Assembly: GCF_963583255.1 (NCBI RefSeq) | Contig: NC_084819.1 | Location: 3,355,501 to 3,419,500, forward strand | Direction of reading: 5' to 3' | Length of the DNA: 64,000 nucleotides | Source: Pyrus communis | Taxonomy: Eukaryota > Streptophyta > Magnoliopsida > Rosales > Rosaceae | Shown: piece by piece, positions 46,923 to 59,300 of the stretch | Position numbering within the stretch: position 1 is the stretch's first letter | Layout: each line of letters starts with the position of its first letter | Translations under genes and position numbers: made by a program | Notes under the pieces: model-generated | The model's input: only the letters and a program-made list of their open reading frames with translations | What the model was told of the DNA's origin: nothing | The model's database searches: none

Positions 46923-46930
46923 ACTGACAC

Positions 46931-47365
46931 AAACAAATAACTGAATGTGGATGCCTATAGAGCCAGGAACTACACCATAGTTCGATATCCAGAAGAATGA
47001 TTCGCTAAATCTATCCCGTGAAGTAAGAGAAAACAAATACTAGCACATAAGTTTCACCATATGCAAAGAAAAAAAACAAACACATGAATTGACCGACTAA
47101 TACTTCCAAAAGATGTGGTTTTCTCTAGGAGCACACTGATTCAAAGAAAAGTCATACGCAAACAAGTCACTGGACATAGAGCAAAGCCTATCCAGTAAAA
47201 AATAGACACATCACATATTGTTCAATCGCCCTAGGAAATATGTGCTAAACATATGGCATTAATTAATATAAAACACATACTAGCACATAAAATTTAATCA
47301 TATGCAAAGAAAAAAAACTAACCATAAGCCAGAGACAGAAAAATACCTATACGGGGATATAATTA
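46931..47365. other. 3' flank of FPA
   Basis: Probably 3' UTR and downstream sequence of the minus-strand FPA gene. No other gene seen. Confidence 0.4.
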
Positions 47366-50300
47366 TCATTGTTGACTTCCAGACCCTCGCCCCGCTTGAC
47401 TACCCATTTGCTGCTGTTGTTGTTGCTGCTGTAATTGAAGGAGGAGGTTAGCCGCAAATTGGAGCGTCGACTGATACCGATGATTTTTGTCTGCCTCACC
47501 ATCTGGGGCGCTCTGACCAGCCCCAGCCCCAAGTGAAGGCTGAAGCTGCTGCATTTGATTTGGGTATTCTGGGTTCACCTTTTCAGCCGCTGATGGCAAA
47601 AAGGTCTGAGACTGCGAATTAGCACCATAAGTCTGACCAGAAAAGGCCATAGAATTATTGTGTTGCTGAGAAACAGGTGGATTGTACAACACAGAAGTAT
47701 CTGTTCCATGTGCTGAAAAGCTTTTCTGAGTACCAAGAGGAGCTTCAGCCAGATAGTGCTGGTTGAGATGAGAGGGTCCAATAGTTTGTCCGCCTTGAGA
47801 AGGGATTGTAAAGTTATTCAAAGGCCTAGATGAATTTGCAGACTGTGAGGGCTGACTGGTAGAAGAGTCTGGGATTTGGTTGATACCAGGGGCTAGTGGG
47901 GCAGAGTGGTTGGATGAGTTTGGAACAGATGGATAAGGTTGGTACTGTGAATGATTCTGTTCGTGTGGATTAAACTGATTACCTAATTGTTGTAATGCAT
48001 GACCGGTATGATCAGAAATTTGTTGATCTTGTTTCCATCCAGGAGAAGATACTTCACTAGGTGCAAAAGCAGGAAATGAATGCCTAGCTGCTGAGGATAC
48101 TGGTACCCTAGCACCTTCTGGACCAGACGGCTGTGCATTTCCAGGCAGTAAAGTCGCCAGAGTGGCAATAAGTTCAGGAGTTAAAGCAACTCCAGCTTGT
48201 GATACTGCAGTACTATTACTAGAAGCATAGTCTTGCGGTTGCACTCTAGAGGACTCGCCAGTTGGTGGAAACAGTGGTTTTGCAGAAAGCTTTGAGTCCT
48301 CATACAAAACCCTGTTATAATCCATAGGCAAAATATGATCCTCCTTCGGTGGGATTACACTATACTCAACTTGTGAAGACGGAATCTGCTGTCTTTCTAT
48401 AAACTGTGAAGGTGGCATGGGCTGCATCTGTTCGTGCATAGAAGCAGTACTAGGAACTGGTGGAAACTTGAGAACCACACCATACAGACGTTCAGGGCCT
48501 GCAACTTTTAAAACATTCTTCAAGAAATCTGAAGGAGGCACCAAAAATAAGGTCATCCCATCATCAAACTTTGCAACACCAGCACGGTTTTTTGCACCTA
48601 GATAACGTAGGAATTCAGTGTAGGAAGCAAAATCATCTTCACTATCTGGCAAGAAGAAAACGATATCAAATCCAATGGCCTCAGCATAGTGTTTTGTGAG
48701 CATATCCAGTCCAGTTCTAGCCGAACAATTAACAACTTCAGGACTGCAAAACAGAAAACAATTAAATTAAATACAAACAAGAGAATTCTCTCTACACGCA
48801 CCAAAAACAACCCATGCTGATATAATAAGATAAGAGGGGCAACTAAGTTTATTTTTGAAGATTATCCAGAAAAAGAACGAAAGAATCATAATAAATATTT
48901 TTTGAAGTCCAAAATCATTGAGTCTGTAAACAATTTGAAAATAAAGAGAGATATTAGCAAATCTGAACCCATTTTAGTGCTTTTAGTAATCATATTAAGG
49001 ATTTAACAACGTTATTAACCAAGTTGTTTGGTTCCAATCAAAAAACAAAACAAAAAACGTTGTTTGGTTTATACATTATCTACCTGCACACTGAAATACA
49101 TATGGAACGCATGATTACGAGTTAACTCAAATATCATTTCTATAGGGTGAAGGATAGGGTAAGAAGTATTAGTTTGAAACTGTAAACTTGCAAAACCATA
49201 AAGAAGAAAAGTTTAAAGCATTGGGATAGATAGCTCCGGAAGGCAAGATCATAATAAATAAATAAATAAATAATAATGTCAATGTTTCACATTAATAATA
49301 AGATGACTGTTGTATTTTCTATGCTAATAGTCTTATTAAGTTCAAAAGGGAAGGGCTTCAGGGGCTTCTGGAATAAAGTAGACAAACTGCTAATAGTAAT
49401 GGCTTCATCTATCCATACTTAAAATACATTGAATAAATAAAAAAAGGGTGTCATAGAACATGCGTTAGAAAGAAAAAAAGCCTAGACACTAAACAATATT
49501 TTACTAAGTGTGAAGTAAGTCGTCTGATCAAGTTCACCTAGACCCTCTTTCAAGACACATCATTTGGCACATCAGTTGAAACAATAATTTAGTTTCCAAA
49601 ATACTGAGAATGTAAAACTGGATGAATAGGAAACGGTTGCCAATATAATCATGAGAAAGCTGATATTGCATGGATAAATATGAACATTCGTGAAATACTA
49701 TGGTTTCATAGTCTTGGTAACTTGATAATATACTTTTATCCAAATACCATAGCGCAGTGGAATCCATGTACATGTTCTAAGTAGAACAAAGAAATTATGC
49801 CATACGAGTCCCCAAAGAAAATGATAAAAAACAGAAGATGAAAGGAAAATTGTACTCACAGCTCATTTCGTATTCCTTTTCCTATAGGGACACAGCGAGC
49901 ATGGCAAACAGGTGTTCCACCCTTGGCAATAGTTCCACGCCATATAAAATCATTTTCAGGAGGCCCTCCAACTGAGACCCTTACACCAGCTGGACTAAGG
50001 CGATTCTTCCCTTGGACATTCATAGATGGTCTGGAAGCACCTCCATCAATTACCGGACCAAGTCCGTAAGACGAGTCGAACCCTAATCCATGGTCATCAA
50101 CGTTTCTAAACTGATATGGAGGGTCGTCCATGGACAAAGGACTATCTATTCTTGATCGTTTAGCATCCTTTTGAAATTGGTTAGCATCTAACACATCCCA
50201 TGCACTAGATGCAGGTCTCGTGGGTGGCCTACTACCAGGCGCAGGAGAAGACACGGCCCCAGGTGTGGGAGGAGACAGCTGCCTCCAGTTGGGACCCATC

Positions 50301-53300
50301 AGGTTCTTGGAATTTCCTTCTTGATAATTATGAAGCGATGCCAAATCATTAAGTTCTGGACCTGAAAGCAGAGGGTCAAACCTACCTTGAGGACCTAAAG
50401 GCCTCATTGGAGCATTTGGTCCAAGAATGCCATTTTGTGGTAGTGCTCCAGGATAATTATTAGACATCATTGGACGGTTATGACCAAACATGTCCATCGG
50501 TAAAGACTGAAAAGGATGTTCATTGAATAACATATCTGATCTAGGTCCTTGGCCTCCAGGATAAGGGCCAGGGTATTCTTTCCCAGGTGCCAGCCCACTG
50601 CTTGAGAACATAATTGTAATCCGAGGATCATTGAAAAGCCTGCCTTGCAAGCCCTCCTTGGCCCGCCGAGCTTCATCCACACTCCTGAATTCGACAAAGG
50701 AGTAGTGTCTTGAAGGAAAACTTTTAATTCTCTCAATCTCACCAAACAAAATCATGGCATTGTGGAGCATTTGTTCATCAATCTGCACAGAAGGAGGATA
50801 GCCCACCCACAGAACATTACTGGGTTGACTGTCACCTTTTCGTCCCCCGGAAGATTGAGAATACTGCAACATGACACAAAAGTTAAGAGAAAATAATCAC
50901 AACAGAGAAGTTTACTCCCATTTGGAATTCACACACGGATTTCCATTTTCTATCTAGCCCACAAAAAGCATAAATCAGACCCTAGGGACAAAAGGTAAGT
51001 CTACAACTCTGAGTTATTTATTGGAGGTAAGATGCACCTTGTGTGACATAACCAGCTGACAAATAGTTCTTATGAAGCAACAAATATACACACAATCAAC
51101 ATTGTAAGAATTTACCATTTGTAGTTGAAACACTATATGCAACTTATTCCTCACCTGTTGTCTTTTATGAGAATCAGCAGGCCCCATGTTTCTGGCCAGA
51201 AACTGTCCATCTCTGTAGTCAGGCTGTTCCTGTTCAAAAGACCAAAGGAAACCAGAAACTCTTTACATATGAAAATATAACGAAACTTAACTATTGTTCA
51301 TTTTCACTAAGTGTTTTAATAAGTAACTGAAGCCGGACATTTTACAGTGAATATGCAAATGCATTAATCAAAAAACACTGATCAATAAATGATTGTTAAT
51401 AGATGCTTCTCCTGATTGTTTGATTCAAATTCTTGTTGATAATATGACTGGAGTTTCCATGCCTAGGTCAATTGTTTCTTAGTTATTCTTTTTTTTTTTT
51501 TTTTTTTTTTCCATTTAAACAAAAAAAATGATTATAAGTTTATGAAATTTAAGTAATTATGGCGAATTCCTTCTATCCATTTAATAAGTGTAATATATAT
51601 TTGGCATTGTTACTCAGGTGGGAGTGTCATGTCCTTAAGACACCCACATAGAACTAGAAAGAATCCTTCAAAACAAAGTGTCAACACCAGACAACACTGA
51701 ATTTGCCACGCAGAGAGCCTATAACTGCTCTCTAATTAATTTTCACTTGCAAAATTTCTGCTAACCTACAAAGTCCTGGAACTGCAATAATATACCCATG
51801 GAAATACCATTGAAGTTATGAATAATAAACTTACCCTTCTCGAGTATTGTGATCGAAGATAATCAACGCGTATCTGGTCACCACCCAATCTCTTCCCGTT
51901 CATGTTTCTCATTGCTTGGGAAGCATCCTCCAATTTAAAATATTCAACGAATGCAGTATTGCGGTCTCTAAGGAACTTGAAGTCCTCCATTTTTCCAAAC
52001 TTACAAAACTCTTCTTCTAATTCTTCCTTTGAGACAGATGGGCTAATTCCACCTACCCATAGATTCTTGCAAGGTTTTGCCTGTAAATACAAGTACATAA
52101 GAACCACAAACTTCAGGTTCCCAAGAATGTAAAAGGTGCACAAATTTATTTCAAGCAAGGATAAACAAATAAAGTGTGAAACAAAGTGATCTCAGGATTA
52201 AAAACACTTTGTACGACAGTTGCTAAGCAGAGGAAGAACTAAAGTGTGACCAAGACTAAAGCGCAATACAAGTACATAGGAGAGATATCTACATCTGTTT
52301 CACAATGTTGCTATCCCTACGATTGTTTAAATTTCTCTTTGTCAATTTTGTTATGGGACTACCATTTTGTTGCAAGACAAAAAACTTGAGAGAGATGCAC
52401 AGTGTTTCATCTGATCCAACTAATACAAATTATACAATCATTTTGTAACTTTCTTTCCACAACACTTGTTCTCACAAGACTTTGTTCTCCTATTAACTCG
52501 TTTATTAAAACACGTATAAGCTCAACTGATAAAAATCAATGGATTGCAAATGTACGATATATGGGTGGTAAAAGAAGACAGTGAAGCTTAGTTCCTAGTA
52601 AATTGCCATCAAACTAGAATTGTTAGATCCGGTCTGCTCCATCCTCAAAGGTTGATTGAGATTTTTGTGTACACAAACACCTAACACTTTGGTGTTAACT
52701 TGAAACAGAAACACACCTTTGTGCGCTTACTGGCATTGGTAAACGTTTGAGTTGTTTGTCGAGGTAATAAGTTTTGGGTACAGTCAATGAGGGTAAAATA
52801 AGATTTCAAATCATTACATAGGAATCATAACTGATCTTCCGCAGGCTGTAGTGTTTGTTTCACAGTTTGATTCATAGGAGACGGTGTTTGTTTCGCAGTT
52901 TAGGAGCTTGGCAATGGTTATAGAATCCTTTCAGTTGTGTTTGCACCTCAAACATTGAAACTAAAGCACAACTAAGATTGGTGTGGGTGCACATATATTA
53001 ATTTTGGTGCTCAAGTTGAAATTGAAACAAGCCTATTTTGGTACTAAAAATTAATATGAAACTGAAACACAACTTTCGCACTCAATGACGCTGGTTCATA
53101 ATGTTGTATTGCGCTTTAGGTTGAAATGAATCACCTATCTGGACAAGGGGATTTCAATTAATCACCTATCATGTTACTGGAGTCGTATTTGATCATTCGC
53201 AGAGACCAACAAACGCTCAGGTTGTGCATTGTTTCGCGGTTTTGGAGCTTGGACATGTTTATGGGATTCCTTTCAATGGTTTTTGAACCTCAAAATCTTC

Positions 53301-54521
53301 ATAACTGATCCTTTGAGATTGGTGTGTGCACAAATATTGAGTTTGGTGCTTCAGTATTGGTTAAAACCCCCCTTACACTAACTAACATCGATTCAAAATT
53401 TTGAGTTGAGCATCTGTATAAATGTTTTGTACGTCTGATATGCAGGTCACAATAATATTTGAAATCACTCCTACCCGTGGGGGAAAAAAGAAGAAGAATA
53501 TTTAAAGTAAAAAAGCGAAGCTACTACTAAGTTCTTAGGCAGAGACCTAACCGCAGATGTAAAATCTGATTCGCAGTTTTGAGGCTTAAATTGGTTATGT
53601 AACCAATTGGTCACACTAACACATATCTTGGTAATTGTTAAACTTTTACACCGAATCAGATTCCAGGAAATAAAGGGAAAAATCTTAGCAATGGATGTAT
53701 GATTAATTAAAAATATCCTTCTTATCCTCAAAGTCATCCACGCTGGAAGGGAAATTATCGATGCTAAGCACTCTAGAATGGGATGCCTAAGAACATACAG
53801 TGTTGCAAAACAAGGGCAACTTAAATCATAACTGTGTATATATTCTGAGAAATTAAGGAAGCTGAACATCATCAGCATCCATATACTTCTCAGTTTCCCC
53901 ATTAAAGATTATGTTTTTTCATGCCTTAAATGTTATTGTTTAAGCCCAATTCAACAATTTGAGGCTTTTAGATTCGTAAGCGAAACTTTCCCAATTCCGA
54001 AGAGAGGGGCAATGAAAAACGCGCAAATTTCCTAAGCTTCTAATCAAATAAGCGTATCACTCATACTCTTCGTCTTTAAAATCGGGAGCATAGATGATGG
54101 ATGATGATGATAGGATGATGATGATAAGCACAATTTGATTGAAATCGAATAAACACGAATTTCTTGTTCGAAAATCAAAGCAATCAATAAAAATCATACA
54201 AAAACAACCAAATAAACCTAACGAAGCACAAAGATCAATACGAACCGGTCGGGCAAACTCAATCTTAACAGGGTTTCCGCGCAGAAGGGCACCTTGCAAT
54301 GCCTCCTTGGCCGCCGCAGCGTCCTCCACGCGCTTGAAGAACACGAAGGCGTAGCTCCGTGACGAGTAGGAGGTGACGCTATCCAAAGCACCGAATTGGG
54401 CGAACAGGTCCATGAGATCGGCGTCGGTGACGTCGCTCGCCAAATTTCCAACCCAGAGATTGTTCGACGGCGTCTCGGAATCGTCTGTGCCTTGCTTGTT
54501 AGGTTTGGCCGCAGGCGCCAT
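47366..54521 (-). CDS. FPA: Flowering-time RNA-binding protein FPA (3 RRM + SPOC)
   Basis: Five minus-strand exons, 54521-54246, 52080-51835, 51229-51155, 50863-49860 and 48743-47366, join in phase to 992 residues. RRM1 is at about 20-91 ([13 protein letters not shown]), RRM2 96-168 ([13 protein letters not shown]), RRM3 213-285 ([10 protein letters not shown]). A Pro/Gly-rich linker precedes the SPOC domain at about 500-625 ([23 protein letters not shown]). The tail is Gln/Ser/Pro-rich with a run of eight or more Gln near the C-terminus. In Arabidopsis FPA acts in the nucleus to promote use of proximal poly(A) sites, lowers FLC and so permits flowering, and limits its own expression by early polyadenylation in intron 1. 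Here intron 1 is by far the longest (2,165 bp), which fits that control. The gene is immediately upstream-neighbour to the reticulon-fusion gene and reads in the same direction. Confidence 0.96.
52081..54245 (-). other. FPA intron 1 with internal duplication and read-through ORF
   Basis: The exon 1 frame continues open into this intron to 54057, adding 62 codons. In the middle, 52891-53015 and 53231-53365 are diverged copies of one stretch (shared GCAGTTTAGGAGCTTGG/GCGGTTTTGGAGCTTGG and AGATTGGTGTG phrases). No cassette exon was recognised. Confidence 0.55.
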
Positions 54522-54550
54522 TGCGATTGAATTGAATTGGGGCTGAATTG

Positions 54551-54624
54551 AAACCCTAGCAGTGTACAGACTGAAGATCGGGCGAAACTAACTGAATTTC
54601 TGGATACGTTTAGGGTTAGGGTTT
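54551..54624 (-). promoter_or_regulatory. Telo-box motifs at the FPA leader
   Basis: AAACCCTA at 54551-54558 and TAGGGTTAGGGTTT at 54611-54624 lie 30-105 bp before the FPA start codon. Telo-boxes are common near the start of plant genes for RNA and translation functions. Confidence 0.55.
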
Positions 54625-55462
54625 GGGAGATTTGAAAGTGAAGAAGCCATATATACTTCTTTTGAAATTAGGGATCGAATAATTAGAAAGGAGAGACGTC
54701 AGGCATGCCGGGAAAGCCAGTTATATACACAAGACAAGGTCACCCGTTATACAATATGAAATGACAAATATACCCCTAAGCTTTTGTGATGGACCGTCCG
54801 ATTTCCAGCAAAAAGCTTTGAAACCCGCGGCTTTCTTGCTACGGGTGCATGATATCTGGTGCACCCAACAGATCCTTTCCGGATCTTTTTGAAGAGGATA
54901 CTATGAATTCGTAAATTGTATTTTATCATATATTATACGATCAATTTTTGTCAATTACTGTTTGTATTTAATTTTAAATAATTTTTTACCGTACAATATA
55001 CGATAAATAGATACGATTTACAAATTTCTAGAACCGTATTACATAAAATAAGTCCAACTTAGCAGCCTTCTTTCCTTTTCACACGGGTGGGCTCCGTGAA
55101 CAAGAATCTTCTTTCAAGATTTTCATTTAGCCAACCAGATACGGGTATTTGCGACAAGTGGATCATATTGAGCCCTTTGTCATTCCGTTGGAGATAGCAC
55201 AGATTCGTTCTGGATATGATTTTAATAGTATTTGTTTGGAAATACTTATAAAATGGTTCGAAAAGCACTTTAAAAAGCAAAATCACTTGCGATTATATTT
55301 AGCAACAAAACATACAAACCTTTACACGCCTAGAGGCATTTTGATTTTCAATGAACTTTTATAAAGCGTTTACGATTGGAAATGATTCTTAAAAAGTTAG
55401 TCGTCTTTTTATTATGGATGGCTGATTTACTTAGGCCAAAATCTTCATTCTAAAATTTCACC
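54625..55462. other. Intergenic, possible MITE remains
   Basis: AT-rich, with TTTGTTTGGAAATACTTATA at about 55232 resembling the left end of the family 1 MITEs (22857, 31202) but without a clear right end. No gene seen. Confidence 0.35.
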
Positions 55463-55915
55463 ATGAATATCGTCGCCGCCACTACCACCTTACCATAGCC
55501 ATCGCTACCACTCCCACCACCATCACTCCAAGCCCACAACCACCACCAGCATTACCTTTACTAACACCACCCTTACCATGGACAATTACTACCACAGTAA
55601 CGTCACTGCCGCCAAACCCGCTGCCACCACCCATCATCGTTGCGACCACCTCACTGCCATCACCGTCCACCAACACCTCTATTATCACCACATTTACATG
55701 GCCATCATTATCACCCCCACGCTGCCGCCACGAACTTCAGTTCCATCATCACCACCACCATCGTCGTTGCCACCACCTCACTGCTACCACCACATTGCCA
55801 CCACACCACCTACACAATCACCACTCACTGTAACCGCCACTATCACCACTACCGCCACCACAACCTTGCTATGGGACCACCTGCACCCCCACCACTACGA
55901 CCACCACCTCAACCT
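55463..55915 (-). repeat. CAC/CCA-rich array (inverse of the GTG arrays)
   Basis: About 450 bp of imperfect CCACCACCATC steps, the reverse-complement look of the arrays at 12930 and 30700. The ORFs over it (His/Pro/Thr-rich) are artefacts of the repeat. Confidence 0.65.
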
Positions 55916-56338
55916 AAGTGAATTAATGTCTGTTGAGTTAAAAATTCTCACTTATGTCGAACCTCAAATTTATTTCCCTAATCCAAATGCAGCGATGAAG
56001 ATTTACTTGAGGGGCCTCAAGTACTAATCTATGTTACCAATCTTTCCCACTCAAAGCAAAGCTTGATTCCTTCACCCAAAATGAAACAAAAAGGAGGAAA
56101 ACAAAGCTTGATTCGAACCACCTCACCGGATTTGTAACAACAAAAACATCAAACTCACAACACAGACATGCCGAAAAGGCATCGATTTCTACAGCCTAAC
56201 CTTTTTGCTCTCTCTTTTGTTGGGTTTGCCCCAAAATCTATATGTTCACACAAATCTAACCTACTTAGCAGACCATTGGATTGGATTTATACAGTTAGAA
56301 AAACTTCAGCGAAAAGGCTATCGAGGTCACAGTGGCAG
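55916..56338. other. 3' flank of the HSD-reticulon gene
   Basis: Likely includes its 3' UTR on the minus strand. No other gene seen. Confidence 0.4.
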
Positions 56339-59300
56339 CTATTTCTGATGCTTTACTGTTGCAGCTCCTTTATCGTGATGCAAGATTCCACGTTTTTGAA
56401 GATATTGTTGCACAGAAGCGGGTACATTTGTTTTCAACGACCCAGAAACTGATATGAACCTGTTGAACAGTAGCTTTGCCAATCCTTCTATTTCCGATTC
56501 ATATTGCTCACAAACGAAAAATAGCGTGAAAGCCAACACCAGAGCTGCAAAATATTTCCAACAAGATCAATACAAAGTTTAAACAAATAAGCGATTAATT
56601 GACTCCGGCATGGTGAAACTGGCATTCTCTTACCTACACCTAACGACACAGTCGAAGCATGAGATAAAATCAACTTCAGGAAAACGAGGGAAGCTGCAAA
56701 CTGTAGAGATGGCCACAAGAGAATAATTGCTGTCAATGAAAACTCACCCATTCATATAAAAGTTGCATTTCGAAAAATTAGAATTTGTGTATCAGAAAGA
56801 GATATTTGTAAATAGAATAATTGAGGTTTAAACGGTTATTTTAGAAAAGAAAGAAAAGATGCTGAAGTTCATACTCTGCATGGATCAAATTGACGCAAAC
56901 ATTTCCAACAAGTATAATAAGCAGGCGATAAAATAGTATTAGCATTCAAATACCGCCAGTCAATTCCAATGTAAATCATTCAAATAGTCAATTAATTCTT
57001 GAGAATCTGGCCAAGATGAATAAATGAATTTAGGTCCAAATTTTCCTAACACTGCTCAAATTTTGACAGCTAAAACTGGCAATACCTGTGCTCATGAAAA
57101 GGTTTCACGGGTAAAAGTTACATAAAATGTGAAATTGGACATTTTCCAGGAGTCATGCACTTCAATTAAGGGAATAAATTATTAGTGCATACCTTGAAGA
57201 AAATATCCCACCCATCTCCCTGGGCCAGTAGTCTCAAATAGCAAACCCCTCTGTTCCACAGATATGCTATCGTTGCAATCTTCTCTTTCACTACCATTTC
57301 AGGGATCTCAAAACAAGATAAAGATAGTGTCTTAAAGGTAAAACCCAACCTGTTCGAAAGACATTATGGTCAGTATATGTAAATTAACTAAAGCACAAAA
57401 GAATTCTTCCAGCACTTACGAGTTTAATCAAGCAAAAGCTTTGTAAACACAAATACTTACATCTTGGGTGGTAGAATCCCGTATCCATAGAGGCCAAATG
57501 AAACGAACAGCAGAAGCTTGGACATAGACGAGGCAAAAGTTCTTCCGGAAAGGAAAAACCAATAGTACAACATACTCAAAGCAAGGAAATATGTAAAAGA
57601 CTTCTTCTCATCACGCCATAGCAGAATGTCTGCAACTGCAGTGACAGTTCAATGTTATTCCACAATCCAAATAAAAAAATAAAAAGCTTTCATGAAAGTT
57701 CTAGTAAGCATATTTTTCATTTATTAAAGCAAGAAACTTTCAATGAAAAGAAAAAGTACAAAAACAGAGGACAAAGTATCGTCTGGCCTGTGTGAATGCA
57801 TATGAAAGACGATCACGTTTAATCTGAAGATGTTTTCTGAAATGCAAATCCTGTCTAAGTTGGTGTGTTCCATTTATTTTAAACGCTGTTCATCAGTTGA
57901 AGTAGAGCTGTGGACCAAATTGCGTATTACCATGGGACCATGCAAGAACAAATTAACATATGTAGCACTTGAACCCCAAAATCAGGCACAAAGTTCTGAT
58001 TCAATCCCAGCCCTACCCAGTTATAAATTTTGTTACTAGGAGTCAAACGCACTCGGATAAAATCTGGGACATCTGATTTGCAGGTTTGAGGATAAGTGAA
58101 AGCAAAACTTCATCCTAGATAAACGAAAAAGGAGCTCAGAGAAAAAACAATATAATTAAAAAAGAAAAAACGACTTCAGGCTTACAACGTGTAAGTGATA
58201 TCAAAATAAAGCAGAAAATAAAATGGTACTACGGAAAACAACCTTCTCCACTGCCTAGCAGCTTCTCCACTTTTGATTCCTCATTAAAGTTTCTGAAAGT
58301 TGGGATGGGTGAGTTTCTGGCTATATTAGAGAATGACTCAACGGTTAATTTGACACCTTCCTGTACACAGACAAAGAAGAATGTTAAACCTGGAATTGTT
58401 ATGCTCTATAGTAAGCCATAGGAGAATATGACAATAGACACCACTTTATATGCAACAAAAACTGTGGGAAATTATTTTCCAAAACGAAAGGATCAGGGAG
58501 TAGTCTTCATTAGTTTTCTGCTGTGTACTATGTACTACAGCAATCAAATACTGCTCAGGATTCAGCATATAAGATGTGGCGCGGCAATGAACAAGTCAGG
58601 GCCTAACTAGCCAGACAGTTTGTATAGGTCAAAAGCTTCAATTGGATATCTATAGAAGGATGTAAAACCGCCAAGGATATTCCAATGCTGCAACTTTGCA
58701 AAATATATTTGAACATGGAGAAAAACACGTCACAATATTCTCTTTTATAGGGCAAGGCAAGGGTAAATTTGCAAATAAATGAATGAAAAACTTACTTCCA
58801 GTGAGACAACTGGTGAATACCCAATCTGGTTTTGAGCCGCAGTGCAGTTGAACGTTCTACTACGTGAAGCTAATTGAATGTAATGCGCTGACATAGAATC
58901 GTTGTATTTTATCCTTCCATACTTTTCGGCTATCCGTTTGATGAACAAAAGAATATACCAAGCCATCTTAGCAGGAACTTTCAGTAATGGCCTGCAATGA
59001 GAAAAAATGGTAAAAAATGACTTCTGAGGCATAACATGAAAAGATTCCAAAGAAACCTCAACAGATTCTAAAGAAACATAAAAATAATAAAAACCCAGAG
59101 TTGTTTTTAATACTTTGGACTGCAAAGTACGTGAGTAAAAGCACGTAAAAGATGCCAATACAGAAGATCACATATCAGAATAAAAAAAAGGTGAAGATAA
59201 AATGAAAAATATACTGGTCAATTTAGGGTTTGAAAATAAGCTTATTTTTCAAGGGTGAGGGTGATGATATACATACACCCCTTTCTACCTTTCATTACAC

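Noticed and set aside
51490..51512. Poly-T tract in FPA intron 2 as a regulatory element
   Set aside because: A simple homopolymer; nothing else supports function.
55578..56027. His/Pro-rich 149-codon ORF
   Set aside because: Same low-complexity cause on the CAC-rich array.
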